Below, piece by piece: positions 22,701 to 35,345 of a DNA stretch of 64,000 bases; the stretch's first letter is position 1, and each line of letters begins with the position of its first letter. The notes under the pieces were generated by a model. It was not told where the DNA came from. It did no database searches and saw only the letters and a program-made list of their open reading frames with translations. This DNA comes from Apostichopus japonicus (Eukaryota; Echinodermata; Holothuroidea; Aspidochirotida; Stichopodidae): contig NC_092569.1 of NCBI RefSeq assembly GCF_037975245.1, positions 16,600,001-16,664,000 on the forward strand. Reading direction: 5' to 3'. A program made the position numbers and the translations under genes.

Positions 22701-24714
22701 ACAATACAATCCCGAAAATTCAACCGTATCGGAATTTGTTCGCTGGCCTCGTATTACGAACAATCGTAAAGCCCGTAAATGAATAGAACCAATCTCCTCA
22801 GTTTTAGTTTACAAACATGAAAAACAAAATGTCAAATTTCCTGATATGATATGGTAGAATATTATTTTGCTTCTCATTCCGCAACCTCTCAGGCTATGAA
22901 TGCGAATAGATTTAGATGGTCAACGCCTAGTATGATCAGTACAGGGTGGTTCCCCGAGTAATGTTTTACAAACAATATCTGAAGAATCCAAGGTTGAAGG
23001 CCCGAGATCCTGTAACTAATTGTAAAGTTGTAGTTCCTTCACTTTATCATCGCTCAAATGCAATTTCAAAATATCCTTAGCCGAATCTGAAGATCAATTA
23101 ATACGAACAAAATCGTTAGTACTACTAATGATCAACCCGAGGTACTGTTATGATCCGCAGTCAGTCACTGCAACTTGACAAGTTTCGTGGAACTAGTTAG
23201 ACCGATATGACAGCGCTCGCTGTTAATTTTAGGCGTGTTTGTAGATATCCCTATTGGAACCCCTGAGGCTAAATACAGTCGATAGTTTTCATTTGCAGGT
23301 ATCACACCAGCAAAAAAGCTAAAATGACCAAATGTAATGCTTGTTTTAGCATAATATCAGGTACCATCATATATCTTTATGCATGCCTTTATGTGAAAAA
23401 GAATAATTTAAAATAGGGAGAATGTCGGATGATATAAACCATTTTAGAAATTCTTTGGTTAAATGTGGATATTACTCCGAGCGGGTCTTGAAAGTTCAAT
23501 GGAACGATTATTGTGGTGCGACACCTGAAGCCACGATTTAATAGAGGGCGCTTTTCACAAACAGTAAAAAACGTCAAGACGATGCAAATGTAATTAAGAA
23601 AACGAAAGACTCCTCGATAGTCATTTGAATCTCTGTAGATGAGCATTCCCGACAGCGCTTAAAATTGCGCAATTATTGTTTTTTTTTTTGTATCAATGAG
23701 GTAAACATTACATTTTTATTAGCTTTTTGTTATTTTTAATTAGCAATTTCAAGAGTCGGTGCTCGATGAAGGATCTTACACGAAGTTGTAAGGACAAGAA
23801 AGTAGATTTAAATAAGTATTCATCCTCTTTAGTGATATAAGTTGGCAAATGAGATGTTTTCAACTCATGGTACGTATTTTGAGTTCAACAAGTCATAAAA
23901 GCATTATGCTTTACTTATTCAACTTTATATGTTGTTTCAACTCAAACATAACAACATCCTCTTGTCTTCTTGCCTGTGATCATGATACGATTATTATGTA
24001 TCGGGACGAATTGAATACTTTAGTATGGAATATATTAATAAGTTCATACGGTGAGAGAACAATGTCTTACTTTAAAAGATATGTTCGTGTATACGTTGAG
24101 GATTACGTTGAAAATTGGCGAATGAAGGAAAGAATGTTGGACTGCTTTATCGATTTGATTGATTTTTTTTTTAAATGATAATTCGATGTCATAGGACTAC
24201 ATGAGAAATTAAGAAAATATTCCTGGCATGTACGGAAATGTATTGTTTGTGAGTAATTATGCACTTCACGGTAATTAGATCTAACGTTACATTCTATCGC
24301 TGACTCCAAACAAGTAACTCGAATTCTTGCATGGTTACAGCACTGGCCCCACACATTTTTTTTATTGTACTGGGCCGTAGTAGCTGGGGCAAGGGGTGGG
24401 GGTGGGGTGTGACCAATAAGTGAATTCGTGCAGGGCTGCGGTCAAGTGAAATATTATTGTTCTTGAACGGTAGATAGGGGTGGAGGAGAGAAAGATTGCT
24501 TCGAGGCAAAACCTGCAAACTGGAGTCATTGTGGATAACGGTTTTTTTTTTGTGTAGCTTATATATTGGGCGTTATTCTCGATTACTGTCAATCTCATTT
24601 TAGTAAAGAAAACAATACAATTTGCATCAAAAAAAAGCTCGATAAAAGCCACAATGGTTCACAATGAAAAAAACTCAAGATAGACGAGTCTGGAAATAAT
24701 TATATTCATCTTCC

Positions 24715-24720
24715 TTTAAT
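24715..24720 (-). terminator. Poly(A) signal ATTAAA of FREP-3
   Basis: The common variant hexamer on the minus strand, about 136 bp after the stop. Confidence 0.4.
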
Positions 24721-24855
24721 ATTCATCATTCAATGTTATAAAAGTCATAAAGATATGTTGTTATGGTAATAGTCGGTTATTCAATTATTGTCTAGAGTAA
24801 ATGACGATGATACAATTGTTGGTGATCATCCTAGTTGCTGCTTATGGTCGATGTA

Positions 24856-25127
24856 TTACACTGGACGTATCTTCATTTCAGCGTATTTTATGTTGTAACT
24901 ACTCCCTGGAAGATTATACCAGAGTATGCTCTTGTAATCAGTACTGCCGGCTGTGTACAATCCGTTTAGGTTAGAATAATAGTTATAATAATAATAATAA
25001 TAACAATAACTACCGTACCACCACGCTCCGTGACAATACTGGGCGAAGTGATAATCAGAGCGAGGATCATTGTCGCGATTGAAGGTCGAAAAAGATTGGT
25101 TCCTGTGATTCGCCATCCTGTCGTTTG
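24856..25127 (-). CDS. FREP-3 exon 5 (type II terminal exon, expanded)
   Basis: The acceptor is TTTCGCAG, giving codon G|CA (Ala187). It runs to KIRPV-TAA at 24856. At 272 nt it is 21 nt longer than type I because of the TAT run. Confidence 0.92.
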
Positions 25128-25635
25128 CTGCGAAAGGAAAACACAAAATCGAGATGAAGTAGACAGGAATCTTCATTTTATTATTTGTTTACACGTTCAT
25201 TAAATACTGGATACATTTGTTGGAGATAATGAACAAGCTATACAATATAATATGTAAGAATCTTTCTAAAATGTTATGTTGATAGTTACATCGATTTGCC
25301 TCAGAGTGTACTTGTGGTATCCAGATGTGATACCACAGCTGTCATTAATATGTCTAATTTTCTATAAATCGCCATTATTGGATCAATTTGTATTGACTTT
25401 GCATTCCCCCAAAGTAAGTTATAAGCGATAGGTGGAAAAATCAAGCAATATTTTTTGATATGTCTTTGTTTAGTATACAGTAAAACTATGATATCACACT
25501 TGTTTCCTCAACTTCATTTATTAAACCAAGTTTCTAACAATTTCAGCGATTAATTACATGGATAAATTTTACAATTACTGTTAAACTTAATGACAAAGAT
25601 TAGAACCATGTGTTTCTGTTGTCATCGGTTGTTTC

Positions 25636-25703
<68 letters not shown>

Positions 25704-28700
25704 GTATATATATATATATATATATATACAGATATCTTACATTTCTAGAATAACAAGGTGTTTTGCTTCTGTTTTATTCCCTTTTTATTCTTATTTTGTT
25801 TGTTTTGTGTTTTTCTTTACTTTCATAAAGGGCTTTATTGGTATGACTATATGAGAGCAGGGTAGGACATAGGTGATGGGGAGTGATAGGATGAAATTTA
25901 TGAAAAACAAGACTCGCTGTGAAGTACACATACAAGTACTTTTTTTTGGACCCCATCCTATCATACTTTGGAATATCTTTCCACTTCCCTATATCTCTAC
26001 TTCCTAGTTGACACTCAGAATGTAAAAAAAAACATAACACGGGAAATGAATTTGACGAAGAACATTCTAGGTATATAATCATATCTTATAGCGACTCTTT
26101 AAGTAACTATATATCTTGTCATCTGTCTATGCAGAGTTTACTACCTTTATTGTTGGAACACATTCAGTAATAATAGTAATAATACATGTGGGTTGCACGT
26201 TGCCTAATGTCACAAATGGTACATTTTCCCAATATGCCTAGTGTTTGTTACCTTTAAATTTCGCATTGATCTATATATATTCCAAACTCAATTCTACCTG
26301 ACCAGCTTTCTTCCGATTTGATTACAAACAGTGTACTAATTGAAGAAAAATAGTCAGTAATTGTAGATATCGTTTTTGAGCTGATAATTTCTAAAATGTC
26401 TGCGTATATGCTTCATATTTGATGAATGGTTACAATCGGCTAATGAACTGACAAACTAAATACACGGGTTAATTTGACGACAAATGTTAGAAAGGGAGGT
26501 AATGGATCAAGGTAGTAATGTATAATTTGGTAGAGGCGTTAATAAACTTCTTGCTAATCTTCAGTACTTTGAAATATCATTGATAAGGTATCGATAAAGA
26601 CAAGCAAATTCCACGAGGTTTTATATTTACGTACCTGTAGTGCTGGAGCTATCGTATTCTCCAAGGCCAACTAAACGATACTTAGTCTCTTTATCGCTGA
26701 TCCTAAACAGGTCGTACTTCGCAAAATAGGGATCTCCATTCACGTTGTTTAAATCAATGCGAAGCATGTAATCCTTTTGGTTAGTTAAGAGTGATATTTT
26801 ATCGTTGCCAAGCCAAAATTCCCTCTTTAGGAAACCAAAGCCATCTCGGTATTCTTCCCAGTCTCTGTAAAACTCTACAGAACCATCGACCCGGCGTTGG
26901 AAGACCTGGTTAAGTTTCAAAACAAAACATGACATATTTGGTTGAACATAAAGTACAATTTGTGCGATGTGCGTTTGATGCGTTTGATGCGTATCAGTGT
27001 GGTTAGTGTTTTAATGGTTCGTATTACGTTGAACAGATACGGTAGCTTGTGCACCGCTTAGATTTTTTTCTAACGGAATACATGGTTTTCATATATTTTA
27101 TGCTCTTATTGCGAAGATTGCAAAGAAATCGCTTTTTAGAGAACAAATAAAATATAACTATACACATACTTCAGCAAGCACGCAAAATAGAAATTAATTA
27201 AGGGTAATATGTTAGGTTCTTACCGTCCAGCCTCCTCCGTCAATTGAGTTATTACAGTAAACTTGAAAAGGTTCATTGGCTCCATCTGGCTTAATTAGAT
27301 AAACTCCAGATTCAGAGGTACTCCCTTCACATTGGTCGTAAACTTCTTTACAATCTCGAGGATATTCTGGCTCTTGGTAGAAAAAGTAGGAAGAGTCTGT
27401 AGAAATGAAAGAAAAACTTTTTGGGTGAACTACCGAACTCGATGTCCCGTTTACCTGACTCTCGATTAAGGTAAAAATTACGGTTTGCAGAAGAAAATGT
27501 TTGTCAAAATAGTAAACATAAATCTTCTATACATTTCTCTGCTTGAAAGAACACCCTTGAAGTACACATTGTAAAATCGTAAAAAGAAACAACAAATTTA
27601 CAGAATAATCTTAAATGAAGTAACATAATCAAAAACAAATCCTGATCAGTTCTGGTAACTATTTCTGCTTAGTTTAAACGACAAATGTTGGTCTTCTTAT
27701 ACCGCCGCGACAAACCTTAGAAAAAAAATAATTGTTGGTACTTTTCAGCCAGTGATTAAAGCGTGTTGCTTTTCGATTATTGGATTTTTGTTTTATTTAA
27801 CAATATTACAAAATCCAAAGTACGCATTTCTGTGAAGAAAGAATTAAGGGTGGCAGGTCTTAGTTTATATTTAATTACCACATCAAGAAAGTATAAATGC
27901 ATATTAACCAAAAACATGTGAAGACTACTAAAGCAGAAATCATCATTATTGTCAATTAAGATCATTAATATGACTGATTAATTACGTTTCTGTTATACTG
28001 ATGATACTGATGATGATATTTTTTTTACAAACGGAATTGAATATTAAGTGAGATGAATACTACATATGTATTTATATACCGAGGGGTATCTCTATAATAG
28101 TAAGTTACTAAAGGAAATAAAGCCCAAATTAAAAATGTAAATTAAGTTAAATTCATACCGAAATTTTAAATGCAGTTAAATAATTTTAAAAATCCCGATC
28201 AATTCTAGTAGCTTTGTTAGTTTAAGATTAATCGAAAAATGTTGGTCTCCTTTAGACCACCGCGAGAAACGTTAAAAGGCTCTCAGTTTTTTAATATAAG
28301 TTGTTTCCAGCCACCTTTAAAAGTGGATCAAATTTCGTTTTACAGTATTTTTTGTAACCAAATTAACTAATCCACAGTACGTCTTTAGGTGAAGAAATCA
28401 TTTAAAACATATTAACCAGTAGATGATGATATAAGGTAGTAGATATTGGTGCTTATTTAATTACCACATCACGAAACGAAAGTATAGCAGCATACGGAAC
28501 AAAAGTATGTCAAAAATGCAGAAATCACAATAATTGTTTGTCAAAAACAATGATATAAATGATTAATGAAGTTAAATAAATCTTATATATCGATGGGTAC
28601 CTATAAATTGAAAAAAAAGTAAAATATACATTTATACTTGTAATGTCCTTCTTTAAAACGCGTAGTTTTTGTAAAGATTCATGTTAAAGTTCCTTGAAAA

Positions 28701-31700
28701 AAAGAAATGAATGAGAATTTTTTCTTACCTCCAGTGCTTCTTTTGTTCCTCCCAGAACTTTCCCGTCCAAGATTCTAACGGAGATATGAAAATTGAAAAT
28801 ATAAAAGTCAACAAAGTCACTCAAAGAACATTCCGATAGGCGGGAGGGACTCGTTTTTAAGCGAACTTACCGCCGAAATCAATACATTTCCAAAGTGTTT
28901 TTAAGTTGCTGTTAATCTTTGGTTAAAGTCCAATGAAGTGAAATCAGGGATCATTAACTATATCACCATTAGGTCATCTTAATCATTTCACTGATAGAGA
29001 GGCATTTACTTTGACACCACTCGTGTGACGAGGTTTCTGTAATATTCGTATTAAGATCTCTCTGTTTGACTTAGATATTAGCTTCTTTGTATGAAACATT
29101 ACGGGAAATCAAGAGACACTATTACAACATTCTATTCTAACACAGTATAACTATTCAATTTTTTAACGTATATAGAACTTTCGTTAAGCCGTGACATATT
29201 TTAATGAAAACAAAATGTGTTTCCATTCGATACTGTGTTGTCGTTGTGTTTACTTCTTGGCATGGATGTTTGAAGACAAACTTTTTAAAATTATTTTTGA
29301 AGCTATTTAGATGACAGAATGACGAATAAACAAGTTACACACTCAACGCTATTGTTGTCCTGTTTCCCGCCCTGTTACTGAATAATCTAGATAAAACAAT
29401 CATATGTGGCGCTTGAATTTTTGCGACATGACGTGAGAAAGTAATATGGACGTTCAAAATTTTCATAAATATATCTCATATTAATGGACAAGTTTGTGTA
29501 GTAAAAGGGAAATACGACCCAAGCAGTGCTTACTTGATTAAATTATCGTTTAGTGAGAAGTTTAGGATTGACGAAAATATTACGAATTGAGTTTAATGTA
29601 CATGCAAATGCGTTTAGAATTATCCTAGTTAAATGAGTCGTTTTCGTATCTCTGAGCCATTTCTACATTTTGTCATGTGTTCTTTGGTTTTGTTCAGTAT
29701 AAGCTGAATAATATGCCCAGCTTTAACTTGAAACAAACTTACAATTATTAGAAAGTTTAGAAATTTACATAAAATAGTACTAAGTACGGTGGGTACTCTC
29801 GCCGTTTCTTCCTTCAAGGTTCTGTTTGTTTAGTAACTTGTACCTCATAAACTAATACCACCGATACAATTCATTACAATAGAAGCTATATGGAATGCAT
29901 CATAATAATCAATGTTGTGTTTGAGAAATTGGAAAACTTCAACGCACTGATTTAGACAACATTTTATCATCAAGTGTGATATTCGCTTTCTATATTGTTC
30001 AAAAATTGTAATGGATTCCTCACTGCCTTCTCCATGTTTTCAAATGATTCCAAAAATGAATCCGTTTTGACTATTTTATATAAAAATAATTCCTTAACGT
30101 AAACTAGCAGCGTACCTCCATTAGAATATCTAATACAAATCCTAATCTAATCTAATAAATCTTGATATTTATTTGGGAGATATTTTACAGGCCTTTTTTA
30201 CTACATACGGTGCAACAATGTTATTAAGCCTTTACCCAGATATGCTATTTTAAACATTCATGTCTCATTCATAACAAATTGTTCAGTTTTCCTTTTGAAG
30301 TCATACGACGGCGTACTTTTGACGTTTACATTCAACAAAACATCAGGTTAAGGCAATGAGTGATTCTTGTCATTTGTTTAAACTGTTATTAAAATATCTG
30401 GATTTTCCATCGCTATGTCGACGATGTGATGCCTAGGAAAACATGCTCTAAGAACACGGTAGAGAACAAACTATTCTTTCTTTTTATGTAAAAAATAAGT
30501 TTCTAGGTAAAACAAAATAAATTTCAGTAGTGCGTGTCCCGATTGTTGTTTGGTTTATTTACAGAGTTAAACAAGCCGAAGCAACGTTATTCTCTCCTTG
30601 GTATGTTTAATTAATGAAATACATGACGAAAGTAATATAAAGTTATTGTTTAAAAAATATGTACTGTTACTTGGTAGGATCACATCGAATATAATCGATT
30701 CGATATTTACATCAAGTGTTTGTGATTTATGAGTATAGCCTAACTTATGATTTTAAGGCATCATTCCACCTGATCTAGTATGAATATAAAAAAAAGCTTT
30801 TAGTTTTATTGATTGCTCTGAGTTTCTGAGATTCGGCAGCAAAGTGTCAATAGGGTTAACATTTGTTAAAATTAATAATTTGTTGCTCTCCTAAGTTTGT
30901 AGTAGACTCTCATTTAAGTATCAGGTTTTAACTATTTTGATTTCTTCATCGATTGTTAATCAGGTTACTTGCTTTTTTGAAAGGTATAATTGAAAACACA
31001 TTTGTCAAATTTGTATATTTCTTGGCGCAAAAAGGGAGAATGCCCATCCAAGAATATCAGCAATTAAAGGTTAAGAACTGCTTACTGGGGAAAGGAACAT
31101 TTATCATAACATGTACGTAATATTCGCTACCAAATTACATCCAACAAAATATATAATATCTATCCAATGAATGGGAAATAAATATTTATTTGAGAGATAT
31201 TTTAAAGACCACTATTAGTAAACACGATACAACGGTGACATGAAACATGATATTTTACTCAGTCTCCAGAATAAAATTGTTTGATATACATTGTAGTAAT
31301 ACGGGGGACTTTGGCCATATCCGAAGTTCATGTGGGTAATCCTGATAAAATTAAATCGAGAAGTTTTCTTTTCAACTTGTTTTACTGCTATAAAAAGAAA
31401 TTCTATCATGATTTCCTTGATGAGATGTCGAGTAAGGAACGCGCTCAAAACACAGGAAAGAACAAACGACAATGTCGATTGATATTAACAATGAGTCTCG
31501 CAATAGAATAAATACATTTCTAGAATAACGGTTATATTTAGTAGCTATTAACATATGCCAAAATCGTTGCTTTGTTTATTTATACAATTCAACAAGTCAA
31601 AACAACTTTATTCTTTTTTTTTCTGCTTTTGATCTGCTTTAGTCTTAAATGTAATTAACGGAATATAAATTTGACATTTGAAATTACTGGATCTTATTTT

Positions 31701-32657
31701 CTTGATATATAGAATATAATCGTTTGAATGTTTCCAGCAACTTAAGTTTAAAATCATTTATGAGTATTTTTGCTATATGTAACCATTTAATCGAACTTAC
31801 CTAATATGTTAATAAGAAAATGTTAAGTTTTATAAATTACTTCAAATAGTTTCTATTATTGTTTCAAGGCATTAAGTTATTGGTATTGCACTGCACCATG
31901 TATCTAGCAAATCACCTTCCTTCATGTAATTTTGAAAATTATATTTGAATTGCCGAAAAGGGATGTTCGAACTATGTTTGTACTATAGGATTGATGTACT
32001 AGCTTAGAAGCAAGTTAAAGATGGCTAAAAGAAACAATTTCAATTAATTCTTTGTTAAGGAATCCACAGTTATATCCTTACATATGATAATTATTTTCAT
32101 GTTTTTTCGATATTTGTTATAGTTTATTTGCTATGTTATACCATATAATTAAATACCTGTTTGAAACGTGATCGTGTGCACGATATATCAGCAAGTCATT
32201 GTCTATTTTAAATTGCTTACTGTATTCCTTAAAAAAATAGGAATTCTTATCGTTGTTTTAAGAAAATAACTGATATTTAGACCCCTTTTCAAACCTATCC
32301 ATGTTAATGATATGGTGTAATTAAACTTATTATATTTTATTGTGCACATGAGGTAGTTCACAATGAGCATTATATATTTTATTGTTGATAAGTAGATTAA
32401 GTACAATAATATCAATATTTTAAAAACAGACAAATAAATTAATGGAACACCGACAATAAACTCAAACAGCATGGTAAAGAGAAACTAAAAATCATATTTA
32501 GCTTAAAAATTATTGAGTTAGAAAATCATATATCACAGTTAAATATTCGACTTCAACTTGAATTTGTTAAAAGATAAAAGAAACTTACAGTTTCTGCCTG
32601 GAAAGCTGGAAGTTGAGAGAAGAGTCCCAAAACACAAAATATTAGGATGAACTGCAT
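24856..32657 (-). CDS. FREP-3: secreted fibrinogen-related protein, type II with tyrosine run (complete, 276 aa)
   Basis: Exons 32589-32657, 28729-28774, 27224-27396, 26635-26905 and 24856-25127 (831 nt including the stop). Exons 1-3 equal those of FREP-1. Exon 4 has DWEEY, FLKREFW and ISDKETK, the most divergent exon 4 in the array. The terminal exon is type [18 protein letters not shown], loop NRDND (first calcium-ligand Asp replaced by Asn203), [16 protein letters not shown]. Cys218 and Cys228 sit 4 and 1 positions after the canonical ficolin cysteines. After Cys228 come six tyrosines, Asn and two more tyrosines, encoded by a TAT repeat that lengthens the protein by 7 residues relative to type I. 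Five mature cysteines are left, an odd number. Intron 3 is only 318 bp (about 550-577 in the others). Intron 4 carries a long TA repeat. Confidence 0.92.
24981..25010 (-). repeat. TAT microsatellite inside FREP-3 coding exon 5
   Basis: In frame it gives six consecutive Tyr codons (TAT), then AAC TAT TAT. FREP-5 has YCDYNSNLNG at this place, without the run. Confidence 0.92.
25639..25728. repeat. (TA)n microsatellite in FREP-3 intron 4
   Basis: About 90 bp of TA with three TGTA interruptions or end variants. FREP-5 has a purer array at the matching place (51619-51684). FREP-2 and -4 have none. Confidence 0.95.
26635..26905 (-). CDS. FREP-3 exon 4
   Basis: [19 protein letters not shown] to [10 protein letters not shown], with no cysteine. 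The acceptor is AACCAG and the donor GTACGT. Confidence 0.93.
27224..27396 (-). CDS. FREP-3 exon 3
   Basis: Encodes [12 protein letters not shown] to GGGWT, with [11 protein letters not shown] shared only with FREP-1 (EGSSSESGIYL in FREP-2 and -4). Confidence 0.93.
28729..28774 (-). CDS. FREP-3 exon 2 (RNKR mini-exon)
   Basis: [15 protein letters not shown], identical to FREP-1. Confidence 0.85.
28871..28916 (-). other. Candidate alternative exon 2b of FREP-3 (open)
   Basis: Same as the FREP-1 copy by recent duplication ([15 protein letters not shown]), so it is not independent support. Confidence 0.33.
32589..32657 (-). CDS. FREP-3 exon 1 (signal peptide)
   Basis: Identical to FREP-1 exon 1 ([11 protein letters not shown]). 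The donor is GTAAG at 32588-32584. Confidence 0.9.
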
Positions 32658-32765
32658 CTTGACGATTTGTTCTGGTCTTAACGATCACAAATCTCAAGAA
32701 GGAATGAAGTAAACTTTCTGGCAGAGAACCAGTTCAACCACTTTCTGGGCTAACCCTGCGTACTG

Positions 32766-32789
32766 TGACGTGGTTGTTGACACGTGTCA
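32766..32789 (-). promoter_or_regulatory. FREP-3 promoter module
   Basis: TGACGTGG at 32766-32773 and the palindrome at 32778-32789. The sequence context matches FREP-1 because of the recent duplication. Confidence 0.5.
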
Positions 32790-33372
32790 CCGAAGTGCTT
32801 ATGAACCATTTACCTTTACACTATTTGTTACAACCTGGATGATCAGGTAAATAAAAACACAAGCTAACAGTTTTTCTATTGTCCTTTAAAGAGTAAAAAT
32901 TATGATAATTACTATTATTCCATTTTTATAGCTTCAATTGTATAGACGTAATGCAATGTGACTTTCATGGTCACATTAGTTATATCACATTCATATGCAA
33001 TCTTAAACCAATTCAGAATATCTCTTTTGATAACACAAATTATATCGCATATATATTACAGTCAGCTTATTAGCCTTACACTTTTAAGTACCTCCGCTAG
33101 TTTGAATCCTAACGTACTACTTTCAATTAACTGATTTTTTTTCTCCTGCAGCTTACCATCGACAGTTAAATGATGTCAAGGAAACTGCTGTAAAGCCCCT
33201 TATGCAGTGCCAAAAATTCTTATATATATCTACAATCAAGAAGATACAATTTAACAGTATCAAACCTTTATATCTAGGAAAAGACGAGTTTTTTTTTATT
33301 TTATAAAATCGCACCCACGATCTTTGCAAGTTACCATGTTTTTGTGAAATTACCCAGGATGCAACGTTTGCA

Positions 33373-33380
33373 TGACGTCA
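33373..33380. promoter_or_regulatory. CRE-like palindrome TGACGTCA, upstream of FREP-3
   Basis: Duplicate of the site at 6150. Confidence 0.28.
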
Positions 33381-35306
33381 CACATGCACATAGGTATATT
33401 TAGACAAAAATTAACTATGTAAATATTATTTAAGTTGGCAACGCATTTTCAGGAACTCTCTCAGGTGCATGTAAGACGTCGTAGACAGCTGATTGTCTGC
33501 TTCCCTCTCCTCCAATATGGAGGATAATGGCGGATAAGGGGAAAATGGGGGGGGGGGGGGTGAATTTGATTTATTTTTACTCAATGAAGTCGTAAAAGAA
33601 TAACATGGTAAAGGTCATTATTGTTGGCGTAAATATGTATACTAAAAGTATGTGAAGATCAATCAGGCAGTATTGCTCCCCATTAAGGTTAGTTTATACA
33701 AGGAAAAGAATTTATGATTTTATAGAGTCATTGTGAAGTTACCCTTACTACCAACATGTTACAAAGGCAATGGAAAGGAGTAATTTTAATGAATGGAATT
33801 TATTACGTAGGACGACGTCAATCCTATCTTACATTGTACAGTATGTTTACAGTAAACCTCTGAACATCGATGAGAATGTGGCAGCAGTAATCGAACGGTT
33901 TCATAGATTTATTTCAGATGATCTTACTTAACAGTTGCCTTGAAGTTAATGCAGACACTGACTGTCTTTTCATCTTTTTATTTTTGTAATCGTGATTTCG
34001 ACTTGTGTCGGCTACTCTCCTATATGACCGCTGAGAATGAGAATGAAACATTTTATCAATTGTTGCCTGTCACAAAGACATACATACACGTGGTCTGAGC
34101 ATTCAGTGGTTGTAGAAGACGTGTGTAGTACTGCGTAGAAAGAGCAGCAATGTAATAGCCAGAGTAGATTGTGTCAACAGGAAAGATAAAGGAAATCATC
34201 CCCTGTAAAATGACATGCTAGACAACAGAGAGATTACTTTAAGATAGTGTGTCGCCAGTTATGTTGGCGTATGACATATCGGCATGGAACTTCTGCTTTT
34301 AGACATCATTCTTCAAGATAGCTGGTTGAGGTCGCTGTATAACTTACTCCTAGTCGATACTCATAAACAACAACTTTATGATAAGGGCTTCGATAAGACA
34401 AGGATGTATACAATCAAACAATATGTGCGTGAACCTTACGTCATATTAATTTTACAATAGGATATTGATGTTTGCATGTGATCTATAAAAAGACTTAATT
34501 CAACCTCAGATAAGCACCTACATTGACGGCAAATCATTGGTAAAGACATTAAAGTCCCATCTACATTCGATTTCGACGGTATACATATTCCTTTTATTTC
34601 TTGGTGGGGGAGGAGGATATGAGGGGGGATGGACGGGGAGGGGAGGGGAATAGACGAATGTATAATGTAGTCAATGGGCACATTCGCTAGATCTCTTCGG
34701 ATCAGCCAACATGTTAAGAAAAAAGCCCATCGTCATGATTTGTGGTTATTTACTACTCAATCGTACAAAAAGAAGTTGTCGAGTTAGGGATCGGTTACTT
34801 TGTGTTTATAATGGACTCCATAACGGGCTTGATATGATAATCGCAGTATCTAACTAACCGCATTCACTTTCAAATACAGATAAAATAGTGGGAAATTTGG
34901 TAACATTCATATTGTCTAGTTAAAGGTTCCACTTGTGTGCATTTTTGCCTACGAAAAACAAGTGCTCTGTGTAAACACAAATGCTTAAAACAGTTAGTGT
35001 AACTGGAATTTTCGAAAATATGTTTCAAAAGAGCTCTTAGTCCATAGTTACTCCAGAAATAGTTTATAATATTAATGTTCAACTCCCGGTACTGTTATGA
35101 TCTGCAGTCAGTCAATGCAAGTCAGTGCAAGTTTCGAGGAACTAGATAGGATCGATATAATAGCGCCCTCTATTAAGTATGGTTGTGGCTGGAGAGCCCC
35201 ATTGAATTTTCAAGTGCTTACTGCTGTCGATACTTTGCAGCTCTGATTTTTTTGAGGGGCTCTTCTCAAACAGTGATATTCTTACGGCGATACGAATTGC
35301 ATTTGG

Positions 35307-35345
35307 TTTATTATTATTATTATTATAATTATTATTATTATTATA
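35307..35345. repeat. TTA/TAT microsatellite
   Basis: Same length and same interruption as 8113-8151. Confidence 0.9.

Larger units (their letters stand above)
19260..24855. other. Intergenic spacer FREP-3/FREP-2 (type II), no intact gene seen
   Basis: It contains the 0.7-kb block, a stretch (about 20501-23140) found nowhere else in the window, and a type II part (23140-24855) shared with 48710-50828. The unique stretch holds a retrotransposon relic and a disrupted signal-peptide-like exon. A plus-strand open frame at 23849-24178 is frameshifted in the paralogous spacer. Confidence 0.65.

Noticed and set aside
23849-24178. 109-codon plus-strand open frame in the type II spacer, partly repeated at 49937-50137
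   Set aside because: The paralogous copy is frameshifted in the first half, and nearly all differences in the shared part change the amino acid, so there is no sign of coding constraint.
24294-24652. Minus-strand open frames of 74 and 96 codons downstream of FREP-3
   Set aside because: The counterpart near 50286-50504 is disrupted in its N-terminal half and has indels in the Pro-rich part. They lie in the 3' flank of the gene.
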